Assembly: GCA_001931875.2 (NCBI GenBank)
Contig: MSJH02000406.1
Location: forward strand, 1 to 41,636
Source of the DNA: Byssochlamys sp. IMV 00236
Lineage: Eukaryota > Ascomycota > Eurotiomycetes > Eurotiales > Thermoascaceae
Direction: 5' to 3'
DNA: 41,636 nucleotides
Positions within the stretch are counted from its first letter, which is position 1, and each line of letters begins with the position of its first letter. The notes below the pieces were generated by a model that was not told where the DNA came from, did no database searches, and saw only the letters and a list, made by a program, of their open reading frames with translations. Positions 10,647-21,944 of the stretch are shown here, in pieces. Position numbers and translations under genes: made by a program.

Positions 10647-11447
10647 ATGAATACTGTCGAATTATTGGAGACTATTGCTAATTTACGTCTTGAAAAGGAT
10701 CAGCTATTGAAAGAAAAAGAAGAAAGAGACCATGAGATAGAGATGTTGGAAGATATGAACAAAAAGGTACACTCTATTCTCAATAAAAACATGAACCTCA
10801 TTATGATCATAGCTTGTGCATCTCTTGGGGGTAAAATCCGAGGGAGGAGTTGATTTGGAAACGATACAAGCAGAACTCCATAAAAGGGATGAATATATTG
10901 AAGAATTGAAAGAAAATGTCACAAAGATGCAGCAAGAGAATATGTTGCTTTTAAAAAAGAATGAGCAGATGCGATCAAACTATGAAAATCAAATAAATAA
11001 GCTTACTGAACAAAATAAAGAAAAAGACAAAAAGATGGCAGCACTAGAAGACCGTTACAAGGACTTAAAGCGTACATTTCGTTTTGTCCGAGAGCAATTA
11101 AAACTAAAAGAAAAGGAAGCGAAAGTAAGTGAAAAACTAGAGAAAAAACGCGTATAATGTAATGTTTGTTCTTTTTGACAAGGACTGGAACGAACACAAG
11201 GCTCTCGGATGTTTTGCAGACTTAAATAGTGTTCAAGATATGATGAACAACCTGGATGATTTGCTGATACAAAAGCGTGAATATGCGGTAAATCAACACA
11301 AGAAACAGTGTCATATATCTAACATAATAGCTACAGGCAACCATTGACTCACAAAAACAAGCGTTTAAAGCAGTAGTAAAGGAGTTTACTGAAATGACCA
11401 TATGGCGTGAAACAGAATTGAGGTTGGAAAGGCAAGGACGATACTGA
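10647..11447 (+). CDS. Coiled-coil protein of unknown function
   Basis: Four exons, 10647-10766, 10813-11124, 11183-11287 and 11337-11447, join in phase 0 through GT-AG introns of 46-58 nt to give 215 residues. Residues 1-150 or so are almost pure heptad-like Glu/Lys/Leu sequence, a long parallel coiled coil. The C-terminal 70 residues are less charged and could form a small helical domain, including D-M-M-N-N-L-D-D-L-L. There is no signal peptide or transmembrane helix. I cannot assign a family; candidates such as a cytoskeletal or spindle-associated linker are only guesses from the coiled coil. The donor of the first intron (GTACAC) is weak, but the frame continues well across it. Confidence 0.65.
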
Positions 11448-11745
11448 TGTCTACAGCAAGTACTAACTTGGGGCACTTATGATACCCTTCTTTTTAACGA
11501 TATAAATAAATATCCAATTATTACTATTCCTATCTATATGTTTTCTCATAAGGGGTCTATTATCAGTTTCTTTACTCAAAAATACAAAACAAGCGGCATG
11601 AGCACCTTCAAAAAACACACATGTTAACTTATCATCGTAGCTGTTTTTTTTTTTACTCTGCTTTTAATTTTTGTTTTCTGAAACTATTTATAATGATGCC
11701 AATATTAAAAGTAAGAGTAATAAATGAATCCTTGGCAGTAATAGC

Positions 11746-12098
11746 TTATTTCTTTCCAGACTTCTTAATACCGCCACTCACTTGTAAATATAAGGTAAGT
11801 TTCTACTGAATTAGATTTATGTATTTCACTTACATAAAGGACCCTTTCCTGCAGCCTTTTGTTGTAATTCCTTCAATCTCTTGGCCTCTTCTTGTTGCTT
11901 CTTCTTAAAGGCAAGGTCTTCCTATAGAATCATAAAGGTTAAAGAACAAAGTCAATGAGATCAATCATTATCATACATCATCTAAATCTGAGTTTTGCTT
12001 CTTTGGCTTCTTAAGAGGCTTAAGTTTTCCACCTAATAGAGCGTAAGTATATTACTTTTTTTAACAAGAGCATCTTTCCTACCTTGTCTTCCGGACAT
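11746..12098 (-). CDS. TMA7: Translation machinery-associated protein Tma7
   Basis: A tiny, highly conserved ribosome-associated protein whose gene is split into four exons: 12098-12083, 12032-11977, 11921-11834 and 11780-11746. Together they give 64 residues, exactly the length in yeast and human. The product starts M-S-G-R-Q-G-G-K, continues with K-P-L-K-K-P-K-K-Q-N, D-L-A-F-K-K-K-Q and A-A-G-K-G-P-L, and ends S-G-G-I-K-K-S-G-K-K, all hallmarks of Tma7 (CCDC72). The first exon is only 16 nt and no exon exceeds 88 nt, so simple open-frame searches would miss the gene. All four splice junctions are GT-AG and restore the frame exactly. Confidence 0.93.
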
Positions 12099-13087
12099 GT
12101 TTTGTGTAAAGATTTCAGCAAACGCAGAGTTGCAAACAAAAAAAAATTCTTCGCTTGCATCATTCAAAGACCGCACTGTACGTCACAAGATGGAGGGGCC
12201 TGGGAGAACTGAGAGAAAGCGAGACAACCATGATCAATATTCAACAGTAGAAATGAGCAATCAAAACGTCAAATCTTCAAGACTATAGTGATGTATTCAT
12301 ATAGTTGCTTCGCAACAAATTGAAAAGTGGCATCAGAAATCAAAAAAGGAAACGCACATGATATTTACTTCAATAGACTTGTTTTTTATTAAATAAACAA
12401 GCCACAAAGCTATATTCTGATGAAAATGATATCATTATTACTGCTGGTTGCAATTTTACTTATATCAATATAGGATCGGCAAAGGACTATAAGAGCGATA
12501 GTAATATAGACTATCTTTTTTTAAAAAATTACATCATTAAGTTACCCACAACTTGATTTTCAGTTAGCAAAAAACCAATCGAGCAACTTTATTTGGAAAA
12601 ATGTAAAAATTCTGAGTTAAGCGCTCTATGTCAAATTCCAGTTATCGGTCATTTAAACCTGATAACTGTGCCGAATGAGTTGCAAGAAATAGATTGACTG
12701 TCCAAGCACCCATTCTTTAAGCGTGTCCTTTACACACACACTTACAAGAGGGTCGGTAGAGTCAAATATATATAATCTATCACGCCCGGATAGTGTTGGC
12801 CCGGGCGGAACCAATCATTCATACGTCAGAATCATGCTACACTATGTAATCATAAAGTCAAAAGTTGTTGCCTCTTTTCACAAACCTGCTTCTGACCCCC
12901 CAACATGTCAAAAGAACCAAAAAAAGAGATTTCTTCTCGGTGTGTAACCGCTTTTGGCTTTCGTATTTGCCTCGCTTTTGGGGGGAGGGAAGAATAAAAA
13001 AGAAAACACTTACTTTAGTCTATTTTTTTTTTCATTTATTTTTCTTAATCATATACTTCTTCTTCTCTCTTCTTTATTTTCATCTTT
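12099..13087. other. Intergenic region, divergent promoters of TMA7 and RhoGEF genes
   Basis: Nearly 1 kb without a convincing gene. It holds T-rich tracts (13021-13080) directly upstream of the RhoGEF start and a GC-rich inverted repeat at 12783-12807. Short open frames (for example around 12097-12288, 12723-12947 and 12954-13214) have no recognisable protein character. Confidence 0.6.
12783..12807. repeat. GC-rich inverted repeat (possible hairpin)
   Basis: Arms CGCCCGG (12783-12789) and CCGGGCG (12801-12807) are perfect inverted copies separated by 11 bases. They stand out in AT-rich surroundings about 280 bp upstream of the RhoGEF ATG. It could be a palindromic binding site or a hairpin; function unknown. 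Confidence 0.6.
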
Positions 13088-14444
13088 ATGCCTCCTTACT
13101 CGTATCCAATCACATTTGAAGAAATTGAAGCCAAAGAATGGGCATCCAATACTGTCCAAGGTATCCTCACAGACATATCGCCCGTCTCATTTGAATCCGG
13201 GTTTACAAGCTTAGAGGTAATTCATGAAGATAGCATACAAAGCCAAGAGAAAGAGAGCCATAAAAAGTCATTAAAACGAATGAACACCCTTCGACGGTCA
13301 TTCTCTTTCCTTGAGAGCAGCCTCTTTCGAAATAATAACAACAGCGAACAGCGTAAATCCAATCGATCTCAAAGCACGATTCTAACCGATTATCAATTGC
13401 TTTCTACTCATTCAGCACCAACAACACCCCGAAAACTATCACCACAATCATCCATATCCAGCCGTATTCGTCATACATGGCATGTGGACCGTGCGACGGT
13501 GAAGCAGCTATTATCTCACACGCCAGATCTCTTTAGTACTCTAAGTGCCTACACACATAAAATCTCGAATAAAGAACGAAGGGGAATGGCTATCTGGAGG
13601 AGTACATACGCTGCATATATTGTTGAACCACCACCTTCCTTAAGGTTCAAGGTAACACATATGGATGCTCATTCGTTCGATCGTTCATACTTTTTATAAA
13701 AATAGCCCAAACCTGTCACTAAACGGTCAATTCAACTATCCAAATTTATTATGGCTGAACTGTTGACAACAGAAGAAACTTATTTGAACCATCTGATGAC
13801 CATAAAAAAGGTAAATAAAAGAAAATAAGGAAAGACTCCCGTACTAAACCCCATGTATATAGTTTTATATGGATCCTTTATTTGAAAATGCTACTCAAAA
13901 AAGATCTTTAGTGAACTTAAAACATGTTGAGATCATATTTGCTCATATTCCTCAGCTTATCAATGTGTCTTCAGCGCTTACAGAGAGGCTACATAAAATG
14001 ATCATCATCACCTCTGCCGAAAAACTCATGACTGCAGATACCACGCAGTACGATCCTGTGCCTATTGGAAAACTCTTTTGTGATTTCGAAAACTATTTTG
14101 ATGTATACATTGCATATGCTGTAAACTATTCCAAGTCTAGAAAATATTTGAATAAAGCAAGCTCAAATATTGTCTATCGTCAATTAGTCAAGGTAAGTCT
14201 TTTTTGGTTAAAAGGATGATGGAAGGGCTCAATAGTATTATAGGATTCTTTAAGAAAGAAAGAAACTAATCGAATGGTTCTTGATGATTACATGATTGCG
14301 CCTATTCAACGCATCACTCGCTACTGTTTACTGCTCCGAGATCTTCAAAAGCACTCGGATCCTTATAATCCCGATTTTACTTACTTGGATAAGGCCATCA
14401 AGTTTCTATCTGCTCTTGCACTCGCTATGAATCATGTACAGTAA
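13088..14444 (+). CDS. Rho guanine nucleotide exchange factor, DH domain only
   Basis: Activator of a Rho/Cdc42-type GTPase. Exons 13088-13651, 13706-13810, 13863-14192 and 14244-14444 give 399 residues. Residues 1-190 are Ser/Thr-rich and look disordered. The DH domain starts with E-L-L-T-T-E-E-T-Y-L-N-H-L (CR1) around residue 205 and includes the CR3 signature P-I-Q-R-I-T-R-Y-C-L-L-L-R-D-L near the C-terminus. The protein ends soon after, with no PH domain, whereas most RhoGEFs have DH-PH tandems. After the TAA at 14442-14444 I see no plausible continuation, although a terminal CAG|TAA next to GTACAG leaves a little room for a missed splice. Introns are all phase 0. Confidence 0.87.
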
Positions 14445-15011
14445 ATTCACTCATTATTGTAGATATAGTGTATATATATTTCCTATTCCATTTCCTCTCA
14501 ATATAATAAAAAATAATGGCGTTTATTTATGCATAAAATTAATAACATGCTTTTGCATCACTTTTTTGTTGGGTTAGCCTTCATCGGCGGCTTATATTGT
14601 GATCAATCATATGCATGTGATAATAATGTCCATAGTGAGTCTTGTATTTCCCAAAATGAAAGGGTTTATCCCAAGGCATAAAATATCAGTCTTTTCATTT
14701 ATTACTCCATTTAGTAAATTTCCCCGAACACTTTTTAGATTTGCTTGGAACTATCAAACTTTACTTATTATAGGCTTTTTCCTGGTTTATTTGTAAGCGT
14801 ACATATTTAAAAGCAAAACTATAAAGTAGAAACAAGGTTGCATGAGCCCTACAAAAGAAGAAAAGAGAAAGAGAGGGAAAAATCATTGTAACACAAGCCT
14901 TTTTTTTTCCCTAGTGGTGCATCAACAAAACCGTCCCCCCTTTTTTTTATTCTCAGGATGGCCATAGAGTATATATAATACCTTTTCTCCTGAATGAGCC
15001 AGTGTCAAGTG
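14445..15011. other. Intergenic, promoter of the FGGY kinase gene
   Basis: About 570 bp with no supported gene. A TATA-like element (GTATATATAATA, about 14969-14980) lies roughly 35 bp upstream of the next ATG. A T-rich and C-rich tract sits at 14900-14950. Confidence 0.55.
14969..14980 (+). promoter_or_regulatory. TATA-like element
   Basis: The alternating sequence TATATATAA lies about 32-43 bp before the ATG at 15012. Spacing to the start codon is short, so the leader would be brief. Confidence 0.4.
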
Positions 15012-16764
15012 ATGTCAAAGGAAAACTATTTTATTGGTGTTGACGTAGGAACAGGGTACGTGAATCACTATGGCAATATACACTTTAAATAACGTTTATT
15101 CTAGTTCTGCCCGTGCTGCAGTCATTGATACCCAAGGAAAACTTATTTCCATTGACGTAGAACCAATTACGACATATAATCCAAAGCACGACATTTTCGA
15201 ACAATCAACCGATAATATCTGGTCAAGCATCACAAAATGTGTACGAAATATAATCAAGATAGCCAATCTATCACCAGAGAGCATAAAGGGTATTGGATTT
15301 GACGCAACATGTTCTCTTGTTGCTCTTGATAAACACGGCAAACCATGTTCCGTTGATCCCGAATCAGGCTTTACAGAACAATATAGAAACGTCATCCTCT
15401 GGGCTGACCACCGTGCGATTGATCAAGCAAACCGTATCAACGCAACACGTCATTCTGTTCTACGTTATGTGGGCAATACCATCAGTCCTGAAATGGAAAT
15501 ACCAAAGACACTATGGCTCAAGGAAAACATGCCTGCAAGCAAATGGGACGCTATTGGCTATTTAATGGATTTACCGGATTTTTTGACATACAAAGCGACG
15601 GGTGCAACAACGCGTTCGACGTGCTCGCTTACCTGCAAGTGCTCTTATCTACCACGCTTGGTGGGTCAAGGATGGGAACCTAGTTTTTTCAAGGATATCG
15701 GGTTAAGCTGTCTTATCGATGAGAACTTTGCTCGTTTAGGCGCTGTGAACCCTGATGACGTTGCTGAAGCCGGTGACCCTCTTGGTAATGGGCTTTGTGC
15801 ACAAGCCGCTCAGGATTTAGGACTGCTGCCAGGCACGCCCGTAGGTTCGGCTGTGATTGATGCTTATGCTGGTGCACTGGCGACCCTGGGCGCTACTTCA
15901 AGCGATCATGAAAGAAATGAATTACTCAGCCAGTTGGATCGCAGTTTGAAGACACAGGGACCTAGCCGTCTGGCAATTATCTGCGGTACATCAAGTTGTC
16001 ACATCACCATGTCTCCAGAACCCATCTTTGTTCCTGGTGTCTGGGGTCCATATCGCTCCGTGATGGTGCCTGACATGTGGCATGCAGAAGGTGGACAATC
16101 CTCAACCGGCCAATTGATTGATTTTATTTTGAATACACATCCTGCTATCCATGAAGCAAGAGAAAAGGCGGGAGGATCCAACGTGTACAATTTTTTGACA
16201 GAACATCTGAAAAAACTTCAAGCACAACGTAATGTGAAGCATATTGAAGAATTAACCAGACATTTGCATATTTACCCTGATTTCCACGGCAATCGATCTC
16301 CACTTGCGGACCCATCATTAAGAGGCACTATCGTTGGTGTTTCGCTGGACAGAAGCATAGACGATTTGGCACTTCGTTATCTAGCCACGCTGCAAGCAAT
16401 CGCATGTCAAACAAGACATATAATCGAAGCATTAAACAAGGAAGGATATCTGATTGACACTCTATGTATATCAGGTGGTCTTTGTAAGAGCGAGCTGTTT
16501 GTAAAGATCATTGCCAATACCACACAATGTCGCCTCATCATGCCGGAATCCATCGAAGGAGCAGTCGTGATCGGAGCTGCCTTTTTAGGAGCAAAGGCCT
16601 CTGGTCTCATCTCATCTGATTTATGGGAAATCATGGTTCGACTGGGTCGATCTGGATCTACTGTTATGCCTGATCAAGAAGCCAAGGAACTGAATGATAA
16701 ACGATACAATGTGTTTTTGGCCATGCTTGAAGATCAAAAGAAGTATAGACAAATGATGGCGTAG
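15012..16764 (+). CDS. FGGY-family carbohydrate kinase (ribulokinase-like)
   Basis: ATP-dependent sugar kinase of the FGGY family, close in character to the FGGY/YDR109c group thought to phosphorylate D-ribulose or related pentuloses. Exon 1 is 15012-15055 and exon 2 is 15105-16764, for 567 residues. The intron (15056-15104) splits the first phosphate-binding loop G-V-D-V-G-T-G-S-A-R. Further support: G-F-D-A-T-C-S-L-V, W-A-D-H-R-A, the I-C-G-T-S-S-C-H loop, and I-S-G-G-L-C-K-S-E-L. A start at the in-frame ATG 15070 lies inside the intron and would remove the loop, so 15012 is preferred. The substrate is inferred from family resemblance only. Confidence 0.9.
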
Positions 16765-16924
16765 GTTTTGAAATGTATGTATTCTTTATGATTACTGCTG
16801 TAATCGTCTCCGGATTATCAGTATGACTTATTATTATCTGATTTTTAAGAGATGTTAAAATAAAAATCAGATAATTGGTTTTCTTAACCCCGATTGAGAG
16901 CTCTTTCTTTTTCATTTCTTAAAC

Positions 16925-18798
16925 ATGACGATGAATGAGCAAACACCTCTCTTGAATAAAACCAACCAAGTCACTTGTTGCTCAACAAATGGAAATGCTT
17001 GTTGTGCGTCAAGAAGGAAGAGTAGTGGCCGATTACAAAAGAACGGATTACCAATTGTCAATGACGAAGATTATTGCTATCTATCAGAACAAAAGTGGCA
17101 GTACAAGTTAATAGCCTTACTTTGTGCCATATTCTTAGCTGGTAAAAAGTGAAATACACTTAAAGACACAGTGAACTAATGGTAATAACAGTCGGAAGTC
17201 ATTTTGCGGCACACACCCTTGGAGCTATGAAAAATACTATCAAAACAGCAAGTATCCCTCATTGATTCGTCCGTCAAATATAATCTCATACATCGTAACC
17301 GTTTATAGGAATTTGGGATCACCAATTCTCAATATGGTGTGGTACAATCTAGCGTAGCCCTGGTCAATACAATACTTCCTGTGATTGGAGGAATATTTGT
17401 TGATGCCTTTGGTACAATTCCTGGTGCATTTATCACCACACTCTTGATTACTTCCGGAAATGTACTGGTAGCCCTTTCTACTCACTCTAAAAACTTTTAT
17501 CTCATGGTCTTGGGTCGCATATTATATGGTATTGGTAGTGGAACGGTAGTCATTGTCCAAGAAACTATTCTAAGTCAATGGTTTAGAGGAAGAAGTCTGG
17601 CTGTCGTAGTAGCGCTTATGCTCACTGTTAGTCGCTTGGTAAAATAATTTTGCTCTTATTGTTCTTGCTGGATCATTGAACTTTATATAGGCTTCATTTT
17701 GTGCTCAAGCTACTGTCATTCCAATTGCAAACTATACTGGTTGGTATGGTTACGGTTTATGGGTAATAGAAAATAGAAACTGCAAAGGCTTATATACTCA
17801 TCCTATTGCATAGTTTTCTGCTTCATTATGCATATTCTCAATGATAGTCACATTCGTCTACATATGTTTATTAAAGACTGTATCCAACACAAACGTTCAA
17901 TGTCGTAAACAGATGGAAGTGATCAAGCGAAAGAAATCATTTAGCTGGCATAAATTGATGTATTTGCCTCACTCCTTTTGGTTAATTGCTGTTATGGAAT
18001 TCCTCTTGGGTGGTGGCTGGGGTTGCTTCTTACATATAAACAGGTAATGAAAAACCTGGTCTAGACATTTGTTTTTGTTTGCTCATATAGATGAATAGCG
18101 AATATGTCAAAATGAAGTTTTCTTACGACAATGCTCGTGCTGCTGCAACTGCAAGTGTTGCTCAAGTATTACCTATCTTTTTGATGCCATTCTTAGGCGT
18201 ATGCATCGATCGTCAAGGAAAACGCACTTGGATGAGTATGTTGATAGATTACATCAATATGAAAATACTGATCTGATATATAGTGATTGGCAGCGGCTTA
18301 TCTATGCTGATATCCTTACTCATACTTGAATTCACGCCTACTCCCCCTTTGTTAGGTATGCTTCTATTCAGTGTCAGTCTGTCGCTTGGACCTGTAGGCC
18401 TAGTGTCATCCGTTCCTGTTATCCTGCCGTTTTCGTTGATCGGCACTGGTATGGGGTTGATCAAGTCTGGGACAAATATCGGTGCTGCCATTTTCGATAT
18501 CACTACTGGTCTGCTACAGGATGCTGATGCCAATAAGGGATATGATGGCGTCATGTTATTTTTCATCACCATTGCAACCCTTGCTACCGCCGCTGCAATT
18601 ACACTCTGTATCTTGGATTACTCAATCTATCACGGCATTCTCGACATGTCTGCCCGAGAGGCTCATAAGAGTGATGAAAACAAGATGAGCACTCGCATTT
18701 TATCTCAAAGACCATTGAAAGCAAACTATATCTATGGCTCTGCTTATGCTTTGCTTGCTTGTCTAAGTTGGGTCTTGTTCTTTAGATTTATCATGTAG
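16925..18798 (+). CDS. Major facilitator superfamily transporter, MFSD1-like
   Basis: Twelve-helix-type transporter. Exons 16925-17141, 17192-17247, 17309-17638, 17691-17762, 17814-18043, 18099-18235 and 18284-18798 give 518 residues. The N-terminal tail has P-L-L-N, typical of endolysosomal dileucine-like signals, and a Cys-rich stretch. The first helix ends in H-T-L-G-A-M-K-N-T-I-K and is followed by I-T-N-S-Q-Y-G-V-V-Q-S-S, the pattern of MFSD1-type proteins. Also visible: G-R-I-L-Y-G-I-G-S-G and the loop Q-W-F-R-G-R-S-L-A. MFSD1 in animals is a lysosomal dipeptide exporter; whether that holds here is inference. The second intron uses a GC donor. Confidence 0.88.
17248..17308 (+). other. 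GC-AG intron in the MFS gene
   Basis: The donor reads ACA|GCAAGT and the acceptor TTTATAG|GAA. Phase 0 on both sides joins T-I-K-T to E-F-G-I-T-N-S-Q-Y. No GT donor nearby preserves the frame. Confidence 0.75.
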
Positions 18799-18915
18799 AC
18801 TTTTTTTTTTATTCTCATCCATTTACTTATACCTTTGTTTTTTTTTTTGTACATATTATACACACGCTTTATATTACATAAAAATATACAAGTATGCATT
18901 TGCAATCATTAAATC

Positions 18916-21078
18916 CTATGATAATTTATTTGAAGGCGATTCATGCTTATTCTGTCTATCATTCTCTCGGTCAATCACCTCATTCGGATTCAACATACTG
19001 TTGTTCCCACTACTATTGCCTTGAACAATTCGCATGGCAATCTTTCTTGCATCTTCTACAACTCCGGTCATCTTCATGCCAATAACCTGCAATGCTAGTT
19101 CCATAAGAGCACGGTCTGATTCTGCTAAATAAGTAAATATCAAAAGATCGTTCTTGGTTGTCGCAGGTGATTCTTTAAAGGACACAACAACTGCTCCAGC
19201 TTGTTTGGCAGGAGGAAGAGTACAGATGATCGTATTCGGTGACCAATATTGTATGTTGATAGCTGGTACAGTACCAAACATCACAGTCAAACCTGGCCTA
19301 AAATTTGTACCTAATATCGTCACTTCAATACCGCCACTGGTAGGTGCTTCGTTGGGAATTAACCGTTTCATGATGGGCGGCGTTGGAGATGGTTGTTGTT
19401 GTTGTAGCATGCTGTTTGTAAACTTTTCTTCACATTTTATATTGGATATCATTGGAGAAGAGAATATGCCAGAGATTGAAGATGGAAATGTTGGATATGA
19501 TGCCGATGTTGATGCTGGTGCTGATGATTGAGATGCTGCTTGTGATGATGATGATGATGGGCTAGTAAAGTCGCTTGTAAAGGGCAAGGATTTCATCCAA
19601 TTGAGTGACAACAACCGAGACTCTGGTGCTACTTCGCTGTCTATGCGACGTCTTTTTGTACCTGCCTTTGATTTATGGTCATCTGTAATCATAATGGGCG
19701 GTGATATTCCTTCTGCGATATTTTTGCCTGTATGATCCAGCAGTTGAAAATATATACTAATAGTATCCATTAATATCATCCATAAAAAGCAGTATATTTG
19801 ATATTACCAAAATCCTATCTTTTCATTGTGGTGTCTGCAGTAGCAAGTAATACGGGTGGGCAAAATGGTATCTCCAGCACTGAAGTCCACTATCTCGGGA
19901 CAATTAAATAAAAGAATTTCTTCTTCATTAGCAGCAACAGTCGTTTGATCTTCTTCTATCTTTTCGTCATTCTCGCTCTGCATTCTGTTATCTTTTCTTC
20001 TCTGTATTCTTTTTCTCTAATGCACACATGTTAATGTCAAATACGAGCTTTAATAAATAACATACCTCTCTTTGAATACAGCCTACACATGTAGTTACTT
20101 TTTTTGAAGGATCACTTGCACACAGCACTCTTGCTTGTAGGAACAGCACCTTGTCGGGACTTACAGGAAGCTGCAGATGCCGATCTCGTAAACGTATCTT
20201 CTTGGACTTATCTTTTGTCACTTTTTGTTCTGGTAGCCTCAAATGAGACCACCATTGAGCCTTCTCTCCTGTGTCTGTTACTAACTGTAGGCAAAGCTTA
20301 ATCTGTGTTTCAACTCTGGATTTGGCTCCAGTTTGTGGTACACCCAAGACTCTAATCTGTAACCTAAGATAATTCCTATTAAGCATGGATATATAAAGCG
20401 AAAGGGAACGTGATTACCCTTTGCCAGATTGATTTTGCTGTAATGCTGAACTGAAATAGGATGAAGGGATGGATGATGGTGATAGGACTGAACTACCTTG
20501 ACCACTATTACTATATCAACTGAATTTAGAATGAACGTCTGATAAGTAAAATAGTGAAACTTACAGCGAGCTTAAAAATGGTACTGGATGACTAGAAAGA
20601 TACTCTGTAAAGCTTCGGGCAATATTAGGAATAGTTGGGAAGAGGTTGTTATGTGTGACATTGGAGATAAACTATGAGAAGAGGGTAAGATAAGAGTTGC
20701 GTTTCATGTTTATTCACCTACATTGTTCAAGCCAGACCAAATGGAAGCTTGTTGCTCTCCAGGTGCAACAGTTTGGTCAAGTGAATCCATGTTGGCACTT
20801 AGTGAATCAGATAGGTGTGAAGCACTATCAAATGACGTGTCAGCCTTGACAGACTGCTTTAGGAATTGGTTATCCATTTGTTGTTGCTGCTGTTGTTGTG
20901 TATACATTAAAGAAGAATTTTGTGCAATTTGCTCAAGGTTGTATATGAACTGATCGATCAACGAGGAACTTTCTTGTTGTTTTATATGAGCGCTGTCGTC
21001 TGTTATACTCCCGCTAGAATGCCCTGATTCGTCAGCTGATAATGGTGGTAGCTCTGTGTTGTGTACTTCTTTAGACAT
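18916..21078 (-). CDS. Mga2/Spt23-like IPT-domain transcription factor lacking ankyrin repeats and anchor
   Basis: Six exons (21078-20722, 20671-20565, 20510-20418, 20375-20066, 20016-19808 and 19756-18916) encode 638 residues. The N-terminus is Ser/Gln-rich with a poly-Gln run. The middle has the Mga2/Spt23 homology block (G-A-K-S-R-V-E-T-Q-I-K-L, then L-L-F-N-C-P-E-I-V-D-F and T-R-I-T-C-Y-C-R-H-H-N-E-K). An IPT/TIG domain follows (P-T-S-G-G-I-E-V-T-I-L-G-T-N-F), then the A-L-M-E-L-A-L-Q-V-I-G segment. In yeast Mga2/Spt23, membrane-tethered activators of the OLE1 desaturase gene, ankyrin repeats and a C-terminal membrane helix come next. Here the protein ends in a polar tail about 60 residues later. 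The gene converges with the MFS gene (118 bp apart). Confidence 0.87.
20878..20898 (-). repeat. Glutamine-codon repeat
   Basis: Mixed CAA/CAG codons (TTG/CTG on the + strand) encode about seven Gln in the N-terminal region of the Mga2-like protein. Confidence 0.8.
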
Positions 21079-21944
21079 AATGCAACATAAGATTAAGAGA
21101 AAAAAAAAGAGTGCTCGAGAATTCGCTTCCCTACGCAAAGCCCAATGAGGTCAGTTCCCCCATAAGTCAAAAGTTAGTCACATTCACTCATCAGATCAAG
21201 TGCAGAAAATAAAGAGTCAGTTGCTGACACTCTGTCGACCTTGAAGGAACAAGACAAGGAAATAGAACATTATTATAGAGATATAGTTATTCTTATTTAA
21301 ACAATAAGAGCCAATGCGACCTTTTATATTCAAAGATATATATATATATATATAAAAGGTACCTGTTGAGTACAGAATTTTTCTATTCCGAATAGTAAAG
21401 CCCTTTACAGAACTTTAACTTAAAATGAAAAAGACAGAAAACGAGAGGAAAATCTTTATTAGACGTTTCTTTGCTTCATTTCTTTTAGACAATACTTGTG
21501 GGAAGCATTCTTTTATGGAGTGAAACAAGTGTAAAGAGGATGGAGCAGAGAATAAATGATACGGAGGGTATTGATATCTGTAAATAGCAAAGATTTCTAA
21601 TGATTTTATATCATCTAAAAACAGCATTTTCAAGGCAAATTGTGAATTATAATTCATCTCATACACTATTTTTTATCTATGAATAAAAGCGACTTTAAAA
21701 TATGAACAAGATCCGTTCAATTATACCCAGTTTCGAGTTTACCCCATCCAATTTTGAGCAATTTCCTAATTAGTCAAATGAGTATTTCTATATTTGTCCT
21801 ACAGGTCATGTCAAACACATTCGATCCAAATTTGGTGGTTTATTCTTTAGTCAAACTTCATTAAGCCAAAAAAATCGATCCCAGATGATATATAAACCAA
21901 ATGTTACTTTTTTTTACCTTTTTTCTTGTTTCTTATTCAAAAAT
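21079..21944. other. Divergent intergenic region, Mga2-like and acyl-CoA oxidase
   Basis: About 870 bp with no supported gene. It contains a TA repeat at about 21337-21355. A TATATAAA box lies at about 21889-21896, roughly 50 bp upstream of the acyl-CoA oxidase start, which follows a T-rich leader. The open frame at 21415-21666 on the minus strand shows no protein-like features. Confidence 0.55.
21889..21896 (+). promoter_or_regulatory. TATA box of the acyl-CoA oxidase gene
   Basis: TATATAAA occurs about 50 bp before the ATG at 21945 and is followed by a pyrimidine-rich stretch typical of fungal leaders. Confidence 0.45.

Noticed and set aside
15070..15104. In-frame ATG at 15070 as the start of the FGGY kinase
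   Set aside because: It lies inside an intron between a good donor at 15056 and the acceptor at 15104. The upstream exon from 15012 supplies the phosphate-binding loop exactly in frame.
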